Shown: positions 9,358 through 17,984 of the stretch, one piece after another | How the letters are laid out: each line of letters begins with the position of its first letter | How positions within the stretch are numbered: position 1 is the first letter of the stretch | Program-made: the position numbers and the translations under genes | From: Pedobacter sp. ok626 | GTDB lineage: Bacteria; Bacteroidota; Bacteroidia; Sphingobacteriales; Sphingobacteriaceae | Direction: 5' to 3' | Length of the DNA: 64,000 nt | Assembly: GCF_900100435.1 (NCBI RefSeq) | Contig: NZ_FNEX01000020.1 | Coordinates: 79,014-143,013 of the forward strand | The notes under the pieces: generated by a model | Database searches by the model: none | The model's input: only the letters and a program-made list of their open reading frames with translations | What the model was told of the DNA's origin: nothing

Positions 9358-10362
9358 ATGGAAAACGAAAGACTCCAATACCTTGTAAAAAAATATGCCA
9401 GTAATGGGATTACTGGTAATGAGGAAGCTGAATTGATGGAGTTTATCCACTTTGGTAAAGACCTGGAATATCTTCGCGAGCTGATGGTGCAGATTTGGGA
9501 CGATAAGCAACCTCAGTTTGAAATGGACGAGGCCAATGCAGATCAGATTTTTGAAAAGGTAGTTGGCGGTGCAAGATCGGCTTCAATCAGACGTTTTTCG
9601 TGGATAGGATGGGCTGCGGTATTGTTACTGTTTTGCTCTGCAGCAGTTTTCTTTTTCTACGAGAAAGAACCAAAGGCTCCACAAAGCTTACAACAGGTAG
9701 CAACGATAAAGATTTTTTCCGGAACAGCTCATAAGAAAGTAAAATTTCCTGATGGAAGTTCGGTAATACTGAACGATCATAGTTCTATAACTTATACTAG
9801 AGATTTTTCAGAAAAAAGCCGGGAGGTTGTATTGACAGGAGAAGGGTATTTTGATATTAAACACGATGCTAAGCGGACTTTTATTGTGCATTCGGGCAAG
9901 GTAAAAACTACAGTTTTAGGTACGGCCTTTAATGTCAAGGCGTTGGTTGGTAAACCTGTGGTTGTAACCGTAACGCGTGGAAAAGTAAGTGTTGAGGACG
10001 AAGGCAAGCTCTTAGCTGTGCTTATACCAAACCAGCAGGTGACCCTAAGTGGCGCAGATAGAAAGAAAATAGAACCATTAAAAGTTAAAGCAGAAGAATC
10101 AATCGCCTGGCAAAAAAACGACCTGTTTTTTGAAGATGCAACTATGGAGGAGGCAGCAGATCTGCTTTCGCAAAGATTTAATATTAAAATTTCATTTAAC
10201 AACAACGCCGGTAAAAACTGCCGATTCACCGCTACCTTTTTAAAGGCACAAGACTTAGAAGAGATCATTAAAGTAATTACCGCTTTTAACGGGGCAACTT
10301 ATACTACCAAACCCGGGCAAATCATCATCTCGGGTAATAACTGCGAAAATAATCAACAATAA
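9358..10362 (+). CDS. FecR-family anti-sigma factor
   Basis: A 334-residue inner-membrane regulator. The cytoplasmic N-terminus (~1-80) would hold the sigma factor. A single transmembrane helix lies at ~residues 82-100 (GWAAVLLLFCSAAVFFFY). The periplasmic FecR domain follows (~115-230; KVKFPDGSSVILNDHSSITY, GEGYFDI, TVLGTAFNVKA). A C-terminal DUF4974-type domain (~255-325; EEAADLLSQRFNIKISF) would contact the STN domain of the partner SusC. Its position between the ECF sigma and the SusC supports this pairing. No truncation or odd residue was seen. Confidence 0.93.
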   Translation: MENERLQYLVKKYASNGITGNEEAELMEFIHFGKDLEYLRELMVQIWDDKQPQFEMDEANADQIFEKVVGGARSASIRRFSWIGWAAVLLLFCSAAVFFFYEKEPKAPQSLQQVATIKIFSGTAHKKVKFPDGSSVILNDHSSITYTRDFSEKSREVVLTGEGYFDIKHDAKRTFIVHSGKVKTTVLGTAFNVKALVGKPVVVTVTRGKVSVEDEGKLLAVLIPNQQVTLSGADRKKIEPLKVKAEESIAWQKNDLFFEDATMEEAADLLSQRFNIKISFNNNAGKNCRFTATFLKAQDLEEIIKVITAFNGATYTTKPGQIIISGNNCENNQQ

Positions 10363-10387
10363 TACCTAAACCATTAACCAGAACACA

Positions 10388-10449
10388 ATGAGAAAAAACT
10401 ACCAGTTACGTATTTGAGCAAAAGAAACTCCCTGTGGCTAAACAGGGAG
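10388..10449 (+). promoter_or_regulatory. Mini-ORF plus hairpin leader between fecR and susC
   Basis: A 9-codon frame, ATG at 10388 to TGA at 10417, encodes MRKNYQLRI. Eleven bases later is a perfect 8-bp hairpin: CTCCCTGT at 10428-10435 pairs with ACAGGGAG at 10442-10449 around a GGCTAA loop. No T-run follows immediately, so it does not look like a simple terminator. The remaining ~80 bases to the susC ATG are AT-rich with a weaker second stem. The same order occurs at 52232-52300 in the other complete sigma-controlled locus. A translated leader controlling the receptor is inferred. Confidence 0.5.
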
Positions 10450-10530
10450 TCAGAAAAGAGTTTGCTTAAGTTGCCACTAAAGCAAGCTGTTTAAACAAAT
10501 TTTTTGGGAATCATTTAAACATTTAAAATT

Positions 10531-13500
10531 ATGAAATTTTCTGCAAAGTCAGCGGGGTATACGACTATTGTATTTCCTGGGCTATACAGCATTGTAAGGA
10601 AAACATTAATCTATAAGATTATGCGTTTAAGCTTATTTACAGCTATTTTGACAATCGCAAGTACTCAATTGATGCTTGCATCTCGCACCAGCGGACAATC
10701 AATGTCCCAGGTTGAGGTAAATATTGAACTGAAAAAAGAGTCAGCAGTTGCCGTGCTTAAAAAGATTGAAAGCCAAACAAATTTCAGATTTGTTTATCGA
10801 AACGATCAGATTAAGGAATTAAAGGAATTGGAGCTTCCATTAAAAAAGCGATCGGTTGAAGAATTGCTGCGTTTGGTATTCAACGACCAGCGTTTCAGAG
10901 TTACACAGTTAAACAATAACAATATTCAGATCTTGTCTATTCCAAAATCTGCAAGCCTGGCTGCTGTAAGGATTAGCGGAATTGTTCTGGATGAATTTGG
11001 GAGCCCTTTGCCTGGGGTATCTGTGATGATAAAAGGCAATAGATCTGTTAGTACGGCTACAGATCAAAATGGGCATTTTGGAATAGATATACCTGAAAAA
11101 GGTGTACGGGTTTTGCTTTTCAGTTATATGGGTTACCAGACGCAGGAAGTTGAGTTGGGCACTGAAACTTCGGTGTCGGTACGTATGAAGCCATCATCCG
11201 GGAGCTTAAATGAGGTTGTAGTTATTGGTTACGGTACTTCCACAAGGAAAGATCTCACTGGATCAGTCGCGAGGGTTGATGCGAAAATCATTCAGGAACA
11301 ACCAGTGGGTAATGTGATCAATGCCTTGCAAGGTAGGATGGCAGGAGTTGAGGTATCGCAATCTAGCGGATTGCCAGGTTCGGGAACCTCTATTAAAATA
11401 AGAGGACAATATTCTATTCAAAGTGGTGTTGAGCCACTCTACGTGATAGATGGCGTTCCGTTTAATTTTAGTTTAAACGTTTTCCAGACTGGAGCAAATG
11501 GCACGGTTAACCCACTTAATAGTTTAAACCCATCGGATGTTGAGAGTATCGATGTACTTAAGGATGGCGATGCGACGGCAATCTATGGTGCAAGAGGTGG
11601 TAATGGTGTAATTTTAATCACAACTAAAAAAGGGAAAGCCGGAAAAACTAAATTGGATGTCAATTTAAGTTCCGGAATCGGTAAAGTCGGACGTAAGATT
11701 GACATGCTGAGTGGTGAACAGTATCTGGCTCTGCGTAAAGAAGCTTTTGCCAATGATAAGGTTACGCCAACAATAGTAAATGCTCCTGATTTAACTTCCT
11801 GGAGTCAGACAAGTTTCAGAGACTGGCAAGATGATCTCATAGGTGGTACTGCGCACTATACCGACGCTCAGGCAACCCTAAGTGGCGGAAATGAGGATAC
11901 GCGCTTTGCTTTCAGTCCTGGTTACCATCACGAAGGGACTGTGTTTCCAGGAAGCTCTGCTGAAGACCGGATTTCGGCGAGATTAAATGTGGACCATAAT
12001 TCAAGAGACAAAAGGTTCGCTGCATTGGTTTCTGTAGCCTATTCCTACGACAAAAATAATTTGCCTATAAGAGACCTGAGCAGCTATTACAATCTTGCTC
12101 CAAACTATGATCCGTATACTGCTACGGGGGCATTTAATTTTGTTAGTGCTTATCAGTATAATCCCTATGCACTCCTTGCTCAGAAATACAAAGGCACAAC
12201 AGCGAATCTTATTGGTAATATGAGCCTTAGGTATACCATTCTTTCTGGCTTAAGCTTAAAAGCAAATTTAGGGTATACGACTTTAAATTTTGATCAGAAC
12301 GGACAAACTCCGGGTTTAACAATTAACCCAGCTTTTAATACGGCAACCAGTAGTGCATTTTTTGCTGCTACAACAGCCAGATCCTACATTGTAGAACCAC
12401 AGGTGGAGTATGTTAAAGAACTTGGAAAAGGTAAACTGACAGCTTTGGTTGGAACAACTTTTCAAAGTAATACCAGTACAACCAACACAGTGAACGGAGC
12501 TAATTACACTAACGATGCACTATTGGGGAGTATTGGCGCTGCAGGCACACTTTCTGGCAGTACAAGATACGACAATTACAATTTCAGTTCTATTTTTGGA
12601 AGAGTAACCTACAATTACCTCGGAAAGTATATTCTTAATGCGACGATGAGAAGGGATGGTTCATCCCGTTTTGGGTTGAATAACAGTTTCGGGAATTTTG
12701 GAGCGTTAGGAGCGGCATGGATATTTTCTGACGAGGCTTTCGTTAAAGACAATCTTCCTTTTTTAAGCTTCGGAAAATTACGGGGTAGTTATGGTATCAC
12801 AGGTAATGACCAGATATCCAATTATCAAAACCTAGCGACTTACAATGCTGCTGGGTCATCAAGCGGTTATCAGGGAACTACAATTCAAAATCCTGCAAGG
12901 TTAGCCAATCCGGATATCAAATGGGAAAGTAACAGAAAAGCAGAACTAGCACTTGAACTGGGGCTTTTTAATAACAGGATACAGTTTAACGTAGCTGCAT
13001 ACAGAAATAGAGTAGGCAACCAGATTTTAAGTATTTCAACAGCCGGACAGGTCGGTTTTTCTAGTTACACGGGAAATTTTCCTGCTACTATACAGGCCCA
13101 GGGACTTGAATTTGAGTTGAATACAAAGAATATTGAAAGGGGTGATTTCAGATGGTCCACTGCTTTCAATTTTACGTTGAACAACTCAAAAATTGTCAAA
13201 TTTGATAACCTGGCGAGTTTGAACTTCTATGCCAACTCATTTATCGTAGGTTATCCGGTACCTTTTAGTAGGCAATATATATTTAATGGGATAAATCCGG
13301 CCAACGGGGCGATTACTTATCAAACTGCAAATGCAAACGGCGTACCTACTTTTCTCGTTGATCAGCAGCCAACTCCAGTTGGAAGCCCTTATTATGGTGG
13401 ATTGACTAATACTTTTTCCTATAAACGCTTTGACTTTGGTTTCTTTTTCCAATTCAAACATCAAATGGGCTATATCAATAGTGTAACCGGGTCTTTGGGT

Positions 13501-13878
13501 TCGTTAAACAATCAGAACAGTAGTACACTTGACCATTGGAGACAAGCAAACGATAATACCCAATTTGGCGCGCCAACAGCGAATTCGAGTAATCCGGCTT
13601 TTAATCTTTACAGCTTTACATATAACAGTTCTACAGCCTTTTTTGGTAATGCTTCATGGCTAAAGCTTAAGAATGTTAACCTGGCTTATACTTTTCCTAA
13701 AGATTGGATCTCGGCAGCAAAGCTTTCCAATTTAAGGGTGTATGCTCAGGGACAAAATCTCTTTTCAATTTCCAATCATAAAAATGTGCTTGATCCTGAA
13801 ATGGGTGCCGGACAAGGAGGTGGCCCGGGAATGCCGGCACTACGTACAATTGTTGTTGGCCTAAATGCTTCTTTTTAA
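10531..13878 (+). CDS. SusC/RagA-family TonB-dependent receptor with STN signalling domain
   Basis: A 1115-residue outer-membrane receptor. The N-terminal lead and hydrophobic segment (~residues 31-50) act as signal. The STN domain is at ~65-135 (LKKESAVAVLKKIESQTNFR, FVYRNDQI). The carboxypeptidase-regulatory-like domain is at ~150-225 (GIVLDEFGSPLPGVSVMIKG). The TonB plug is at ~230-350 (NEVVVIGYGT, LQGRMAGVEV, PLYVIDGVPF, ATAIYGARGGNGVILITTKKG), then the barrel, ending VVGLNASF. The STN domain matches control through the FecR/sigma pair immediately upstream. ATG at 10531 was chosen because long leaders before the hydrophobic core are usual here; 10621 is an alternative. SusD follows after 20 bases. 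The ligand is not predictable from sequence. Confidence 0.95.
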   Translation: MKFSAKSAGYTTIVFPGLYSIVRKTLIYKIMRLSLFTAILTIASTQLMLASRTSGQSMSQVEVNIELKKESAVAVLKKIESQTNFRFVYRNDQIKELKELELPLKKRSVEELLRLVFNDQRFRVTQLNNNNIQILSIPKSASLAAVRISGIVLDEFGSPLPGVSVMIKGNRSVSTATDQNGHFGIDIPEKGVRVLLFSYMGYQTQEVELGTETSVSVRMKPSSGSLNEVVVIGYGTSTRKDLTGSVARVDAKIIQEQPVGNVINALQGRMAGVEVSQSSGLPGSGTSIKIRGQYSIQSGVEPLYVIDGVPFNFSLNVFQTGANGTVNPLNSLNPSDVESIDVLKDGDATAIYGARGGNGVILITTKKGKAGKTKLDVNLSSGIGKVGRKIDMLSGEQYLALRKEAFANDKVTPTIVNAPDLTSWSQTSFRDWQDDLIGGTAHYTDAQATLSGGNEDTRFAFSPGYHHEGTVFPGSSAEDRISARLNVDHNSRDKRFAALVSVAYSYDKNNLPIRDLSSYYNLAPNYDPYTATGAFNFVSAYQYNPYALLAQKYKGTTANLIGNMSLRYTILSGLSLKANLGYTTLNFDQNGQTPGLTINPAFNTATSSAFFAATTARSYIVEPQVEYVKELGKGKLTALVGTTFQSNTSTTNTVNGANYTNDALLGSIGAAGTLSGSTRYDNYNFSSIFGRVTYNYLGKYILNATMRRDGSSRFGLNNSFGNFGALGAAWIFSDEAFVKDNLPFLSFGKLRGSYGITGNDQISNYQNLATYNAAGSSSGYQGTTIQNPARLANPDIKWESNRKAELALELGLFNNRIQFNVAAYRNRVGNQILSISTAGQVGFSSYTGNFPATIQAQGLEFELNTKNIERGDFRWSTAFNFTLNNSKIVKFDNLASLNFYANSFIVGYPVPFSRQYIFNGINPANGAITYQTANANGVPTFLVDQQPTPVGSPYYGGLTNTFSYKRFDFGFFFQFKHQMGYINSVTGSLGSLNNQNSSTLDHWRQANDNTQFGAPTANSSNPAFNLYSFTYNSSTAFFGNASWLKLKNVNLAYTFPKDWISAAKLSNLRVYAQGQNLFSISNHKNVLDPEMGAGQGGGPGMPALRTIVVGLNASF

Positions 13879-13898
13879 CTTAAAAACTAAAAATCGAC

Positions 13899-15290
13899 AT
13901 GAAATTATTTCCTTCACATAAGATCTGCTTAGTTTTAACACTGGGCATGATCATGACCCTTTCTTCTTGTAAAAAATTTATTGAGGTGGATCCTCCAATC
14001 GATCAGGTTAGTTCAGATAAGGCCTTTCAGGATGATGCTACGGCTCTAAGTTCGGTGCTTGGCCTATATGCCAATACGAATTTAATCCCCGCCAATGGAA
14101 ATCTTGAAAACTCTTTACTTGGTACCGTAACTGGCTTAGGCGGTATGGCCGCTGATGACATTTATCTGAGTTCGCTGGATTACCTGGATCAATTTAAAAC
14201 AAATACAGTACTTCCAACCAGTAATTATGTCAATAATCCATGGAATAACGCCTATGCGGTTATTTTTGCTGCAAATTCGGCCATTGAAGGGCTAAATAGT
14301 ACTACCGGGGTTTCTGCAGCAGTGAAACAGCAGCTCCTGGGCGAAAGCCATTTTATGCGTGCTTTCACCTATTTCTATCTCAGCAATTTGTTTGGCGATG
14401 TACCCATGGTTACGAGTACGGTAACCAGCGTGAATTTAACATTGCCTCGGGCCCCGCAAGCGGAGATTTATCAGATGATCATCAGCGATCTGAAAATTGC
14501 GCAAAACAACCTTTCTGATGCTTACCCTTCCGGGCAACGGGCAAGGGCCAATAAAGCCGTAGCAACTGCATTGCTGGCTAGAATTTATTTGTATACTAAA
14601 GATTATTCAAATGCGGAAATTCAGGCTACAACGGTTATAAACAACAACGCTTATAAAATGGAAAGCCTGGATAATGCTTTCCTGAATACGAGCAATGAAG
14701 TGATCTGGCAGCGTTTCACTTTTAATGGATATACCGTTTTTGGCAGAAATTTTGTCCCTTCAGGGGCCACGCCTAGTTATGTACTTTATCCCTCCCTTGT
14801 GGCTAGTTTTGAGCCAACTGATCAGCGTACAGGGAAATGGATGAAGCCACTTGCAGTAGGTGCTGTAACCTATTATTATCCTTTTAAATATAAGTTGCGT
14901 GATGCTACAGCAGGAAATGAATTTAACGTGTTGTTGCGTTTGGCAGAACAATACCTGATCCGGGCAGAAGCCAGAGCACAACTCAATAAGATCACCGGAA
15001 CGGCTAGCGCTGCGGAAGATCTAAATGTGGTGAGAAACCGTGCCGGGCTTCTTGGGACTACGGCTACCACCCAGGGCTCCATGCTGCTTGCGATAGAGAA
15101 CGAGCGAGCACATGAGCTATTTTCTGAATTGGGGCACCGATGGTTCGACCTAAAAAGAACAGGTAGGGCGGATGCGGTTCTTGGATCGCAAAAGCCAACC
15201 TGGACATCTACAGCTGTATTATTTCCTATACCAGCCACCCAAATTTTATACAATAAAAACCTTAGCCAAAACCTCGGATACCCGAAATAA
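13899..15290 (+). CDS. SusD/RagB-family outer-membrane lipoprotein
   Basis: A 463-residue lipoprotein partner of the preceding SusC. The signal peptide has lipobox LSSC (Cys24), followed by KKFIEVDPP. Family blocks seen: GESHFMRAFTYFYLSNLFGD around residue 150, ARIYLYTKDYSNAE, and the C-terminal ENERAHELFSELGHRWFDLKR block, with the ending in IPATQILYNKNLSQNLGY. Only 20 bases separate it from susC. A strong palindromic terminator follows 21 bases after the stop, so the downstream tlpA genes may be expressed at a lower level. Confidence 0.95.
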   Translation: MKLFPSHKICLVLTLGMIMTLSSCKKFIEVDPPIDQVSSDKAFQDDATALSSVLGLYANTNLIPANGNLENSLLGTVTGLGGMAADDIYLSSLDYLDQFKTNTVLPTSNYVNNPWNNAYAVIFAANSAIEGLNSTTGVSAAVKQQLLGESHFMRAFTYFYLSNLFGDVPMVTSTVTSVNLTLPRAPQAEIYQMIISDLKIAQNNLSDAYPSGQRARANKAVATALLARIYLYTKDYSNAEIQATTVINNNAYKMESLDNAFLNTSNEVIWQRFTFNGYTVFGRNFVPSGATPSYVLYPSLVASFEPTDQRTGKWMKPLAVGAVTYYYPFKYKLRDATAGNEFNVLLRLAEQYLIRAEARAQLNKITGTASAAEDLNVVRNRAGLLGTTATTQGSMLLAIENERAHELFSELGHRWFDLKRTGRADAVLGSQKPTWTSTAVLFPIPATQILYNKNLSQNLGYPK

Positions 15291-15311
15291 GCTTATAATT
15301 TATTACTCACC

Positions 15312-15351
15312 CAGCATGTGTATCCCATATGGGATATACATGCTGCTTTTT
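15312..15351 (+). terminator. Strong hairpin terminator or attenuator inside the SusCD-TlpA cluster
   Basis: Long, nearly perfect palindrome: CAGCATGTGTATCCC pairs with GGGATATACATGCTG (15312-15326 with 15331-15345, one mismatch), with an ATAT loop, then CTTTTT. It lies between susD and the first downstream tlpA, only 11 bases before that ATG. This is either a terminator that leaves tlpA with separate expression, or an attenuator that lowers tlpA relative to susCD. Confidence 0.8.
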
Positions 15352-15362
15352 AAGTATTAGAC

Positions 15363-16385
15363 ATGAAAAAACAAAAAGTAATATTCTTGTTGTGGAGCCT
15401 TTTCCTTGCGTTCGGCGCATCAGCTCAGGAAAAATCAGTAATACCAAAATCGATCGGAGAACCTGCTCCGCCACTCTATATTTCTAAATGGCTAAAAGGA
15501 GATAGCATTGCTGAATTTAAAAAAGGACAAGTGTATGTTGTAGAGTTTTGGGCCACCTGGTGCCTGCCTTGTATTGCAGGAATGCCTCATCTATCTGACC
15601 TGGCCCGGAAGTATAAAAAAGATGTAACGGTTATAGGGGTTAGTATTTTTGAGCGAGGGACTACGATGCCTGTAATAGAAAAGTTTGTTGCTGACAAGGG
15701 TGATAAAATGGACTATCATGTTGCTGCTGAAAAAGGAAAAATGATGGCTGAGCACTGGATGACGGCATATGCCGAGAGAGGAATCCCTTTTTCATTTGTA
15801 GTGGACAGGGAGGGTAGGATAGCTTGGTGCGGACCTCCAAAAAATCTAGACCAGGTGCTAGCTCAGGTAGTAAAAGGAAACTGGGACATACAGCTCGCAG
15901 CTAAAAAAAGAAAAGAATACCAAAGGTTGGCACCCATAGACGGGAACAATGTTGTTAATACATTGAATCCATACATGGGTAACCCAGGCAGACCAGCAGC
16001 TGCTTTGAAGAAGATAGACAGTATGTTGACTGTTGAGCCTGGATTGAAGTACTTCCCAAAAATGGGGCATTTTACATTTTATTCGTTAACTAAAACAGAT
16101 CAGAAAAAAGCGGTGGAGTTTGCCCGGGAGTGGTTTGCAGCCAACGATTATCCGGGGTATTCGACCGTAACAGATGCAGTCTATAAAAAAGAAGGGCTGA
16201 TCCCGGAACTGTATGTCCTTGCCGCAGAATGTTATCAAGCGCAATTGGACAATTATCCATGGAGTATGAATTTTCCTGAAACTTATAAAAATATGGCCGC
16301 TTTATATGAAAAGGCGGGAGATAAGGTTAAAGCCAAAGAAATGCTAAAGAAAGCTCAAGAAGCGCCAATTGTAAATAAACACTAA
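15363..16385 (+). CDS. TlpA-family thioredoxin-like protein with C-terminal helical domain
   Basis: A 340-residue exported protein (signal peptide ends near ASAQEKS). Here the thioredoxin domain comes first (~residues 30-175): EFWATWCLPC with Cys67 and Cys70, cis-Pro loop RGIPFSFVVD. The helical region follows (~175-335). This is the reverse of the domain order in the other large TlpA proteins of the window, so it is a different subfamily. It starts 11 bases after the preceding hairpin terminator and ends 11 bases before the next tlpA, so the two tlpA genes are co-transcribed. A periplasmic disulphide or peroxide role is expected from the family; the specific partner is unknown. Confidence 0.88.
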   Translation: MKKQKVIFLLWSLFLAFGASAQEKSVIPKSIGEPAPPLYISKWLKGDSIAEFKKGQVYVVEFWATWCLPCIAGMPHLSDLARKYKKDVTVIGVSIFERGTTMPVIEKFVADKGDKMDYHVAAEKGKMMAEHWMTAYAERGIPFSFVVDREGRIAWCGPPKNLDQVLAQVVKGNWDIQLAAKKRKEYQRLAPIDGNNVVNTLNPYMGNPGRPAAALKKIDSMLTVEPGLKYFPKMGHFTFYSLTKTDQKKAVEFAREWFAANDYPGYSTVTDAVYKKEGLIPELYVLAAECYQAQLDNYPWSMNFPETYKNMAALYEKAGDKVKAKEMLKKAQEAPIVNKH

Positions 16386-16396
16386 AAAATACCAGA

Positions 16397-17821
16397 ATGA
16401 AAAGAGTATTGACAATCGGCTTACTGCTGTTTACCGTCCATTTAGCGATTGCACAGCAACGTAGGGCTAACCCTGCCCTGGATTCTTTAAAGAATGAGAA
16501 GGACCCTGGGGTATTAAAGCAGAAATTACAAAAACTGGAAAATGGTTCTGAAAAAGAGCTCCAGCTGTTGATACAATTTTATAATGACACTCCCGGGAAG
16601 GCAGATTCGCTTGTTCAATTAGCGGTAAAGCGTTTCCCGAAAGGTGAAATGGCATTTAATCAAGTTCAGAATGAACTTTTTACCACACAAAGCGGTGCTG
16701 AGCAGGAGATACTTTTCAAGAAGATGAAAGCGAAGTTCCCCGCAAATAATTTGGATTATGCATTTTATTCAGTGGCTTACGCTTACGCGAATGATAAAAA
16801 CGTTGCGAAAGTTAGTGAATATGTAAACCAGATTAAAGATGTGCGCTTCCGTTCGGCTGCGGCCCGCCTTACCGCAGAGGCGGTGATGAAATACGACTTG
16901 CCTGCCGCAGAGCGGATCACAAGAAAGGAAATTGAAGCTCTAATGAAAGAGGGTGTTCCCCCAGAGCCAGCGGCTGGTAGTACGCCTTCGCCTGCTAATG
17001 AGGCTCGAGCCTCCTATTTTGCATTCCTTGATTTGTATAGCACAATTCTGTTAAAATCAGGCAAGTACCAGGAAGCACTTAAGTATTCGAAAGAAGCTTA
17101 CCTGGGTTCATCCCGTAAAACAGATCAGCTGACAGGAAACTACGGTTTGGCCTTGAGCAAAAATGGACAACATCAGGAAGCACTACCGCTATTGGAAAAA
17201 CAAATTGCCGAAGGAAAGGCTAATCAGGATTTAAAGCTCGCTTTTAAGGAAAGTTATGCTAAGGTAAATCCTGATAAAGATGCTGTAGCTTATTTGACTA
17301 TTTTAGAACAGGGTATGAAATCTAAAATTGAAGCTGAAGTTGCCAAAATGTTGATTAACGAAGCTGCCCCTAACTTTACAGTTAAGGATGTGAATGGGAA
17401 AACTGTTTCGCTGGCCGATTTTAAAGGGAAGACCATCGTTCTCGATTTTTGGGCAACCTGGTGTGGGCCCTGCAAGAAATCTTTTCCGGCTATGCAGATG
17501 GCAGTAAATAAGTATAAAAATGACCCAAACGTAAAGTTTTTATTTATCCATACCTGGGAAAAGGTTCAGCAACCACTCACAGATGCTCAATCATATCTAA
17601 ACAGCAACAATTATAAATTTGATCTTTACATGGATACAAAGGATGCGAAAACTGGTACCAATCCGGCAGTTACTGCCTTTGGGGTAAAAGGTATTCCTGC
17701 TAAGTTTGTAATTGATGGTAACGGGAAAATTCGTTTTAAAATGATGGGCTTTTCGGGAGGAGACAGTGCAGCGGTTGCAGAATTATCCTCAATGATTGAT
17801 ATTTCTAAAAAAGCTGTCTGA
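16397..17821 (+). CDS. TlpA-family thioredoxin-like protein with long helical N-terminal domain
   Basis: A 474-residue exported protein, signal peptide ending near LAIAQQR. The helical repeat-like N-terminal domain covers ~residues 30-325. The thioredoxin domain begins at ~330 with NEAAPNFTVKDVNGKTVSL; DFWATWCGPC carries Cys356 and Cys359, and the cis-Pro loop is VKGIPAKFVID. It is strongly similar in the thioredoxin domain to the TlpA at 59373-60548 (NKYKNDPNVKFLFIHTWE, GTNPAVTAFGVKGIPAKF). The similarity continues as a non-coding repeat downstream of both genes (17901 and 60571), pointing to duplication of the gene with its 3' flank. It is the last gene of the sigma/FecR/SusCD cluster. Confidence 0.9.
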   Translation: MKRVLTIGLLLFTVHLAIAQQRRANPALDSLKNEKDPGVLKQKLQKLENGSEKELQLLIQFYNDTPGKADSLVQLAVKRFPKGEMAFNQVQNELFTTQSGAEQEILFKKMKAKFPANNLDYAFYSVAYAYANDKNVAKVSEYVNQIKDVRFRSAAARLTAEAVMKYDLPAAERITRKEIEALMKEGVPPEPAAGSTPSPANEARASYFAFLDLYSTILLKSGKYQEALKYSKEAYLGSSRKTDQLTGNYGLALSKNGQHQEALPLLEKQIAEGKANQDLKLAFKESYAKVNPDKDAVAYLTILEQGMKSKIEAEVAKMLINEAAPNFTVKDVNGKTVSLADFKGKTIVLDFWATWCGPCKKSFPAMQMAVNKYKNDPNVKFLFIHTWEKVQQPLTDAQSYLNSNNYKFDLYMDTKDAKTGTNPAVTAFGVKGIPAKFVIDGNGKIRFKMMGFSGGDSAAVAELSSMIDISKKAV

Positions 17822-17900
17822 CAACAATCCATTTTTTATACCAGGTTTGATAGTGTCCAGCTACTTATCGAAGGACAGCAATTACAGACAGACGGAACGT

Positions 17901-17975
17901 TAATCGTTAGTTTGACATTTTAATTAAAAGCCCTATATTGCTCTTAGTGGAGAGGGAACCATAATGGTATAAAAC
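17901..17975 (+). repeat. Promoter-like direct repeat, copy A (upstream of GH105 gene)
   Basis: About 75 bp repeated at 60571-60650. The core is identical over 30 bases (17911-17940): TTTG, 19 bases, TATATTG, close to the Bacteroidota housekeeping promoter TTTG/TAnnTTTG. Weaker identity continues through GGAGAG and AATGGTA. The upstream TAATCGTT is also shared. Here the element lies 44 bases before the GH105 start and is its likely promoter; the other copy leads into a terminator. Confidence 0.65.
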
Positions 17976-17984
17976 TAATTATTA

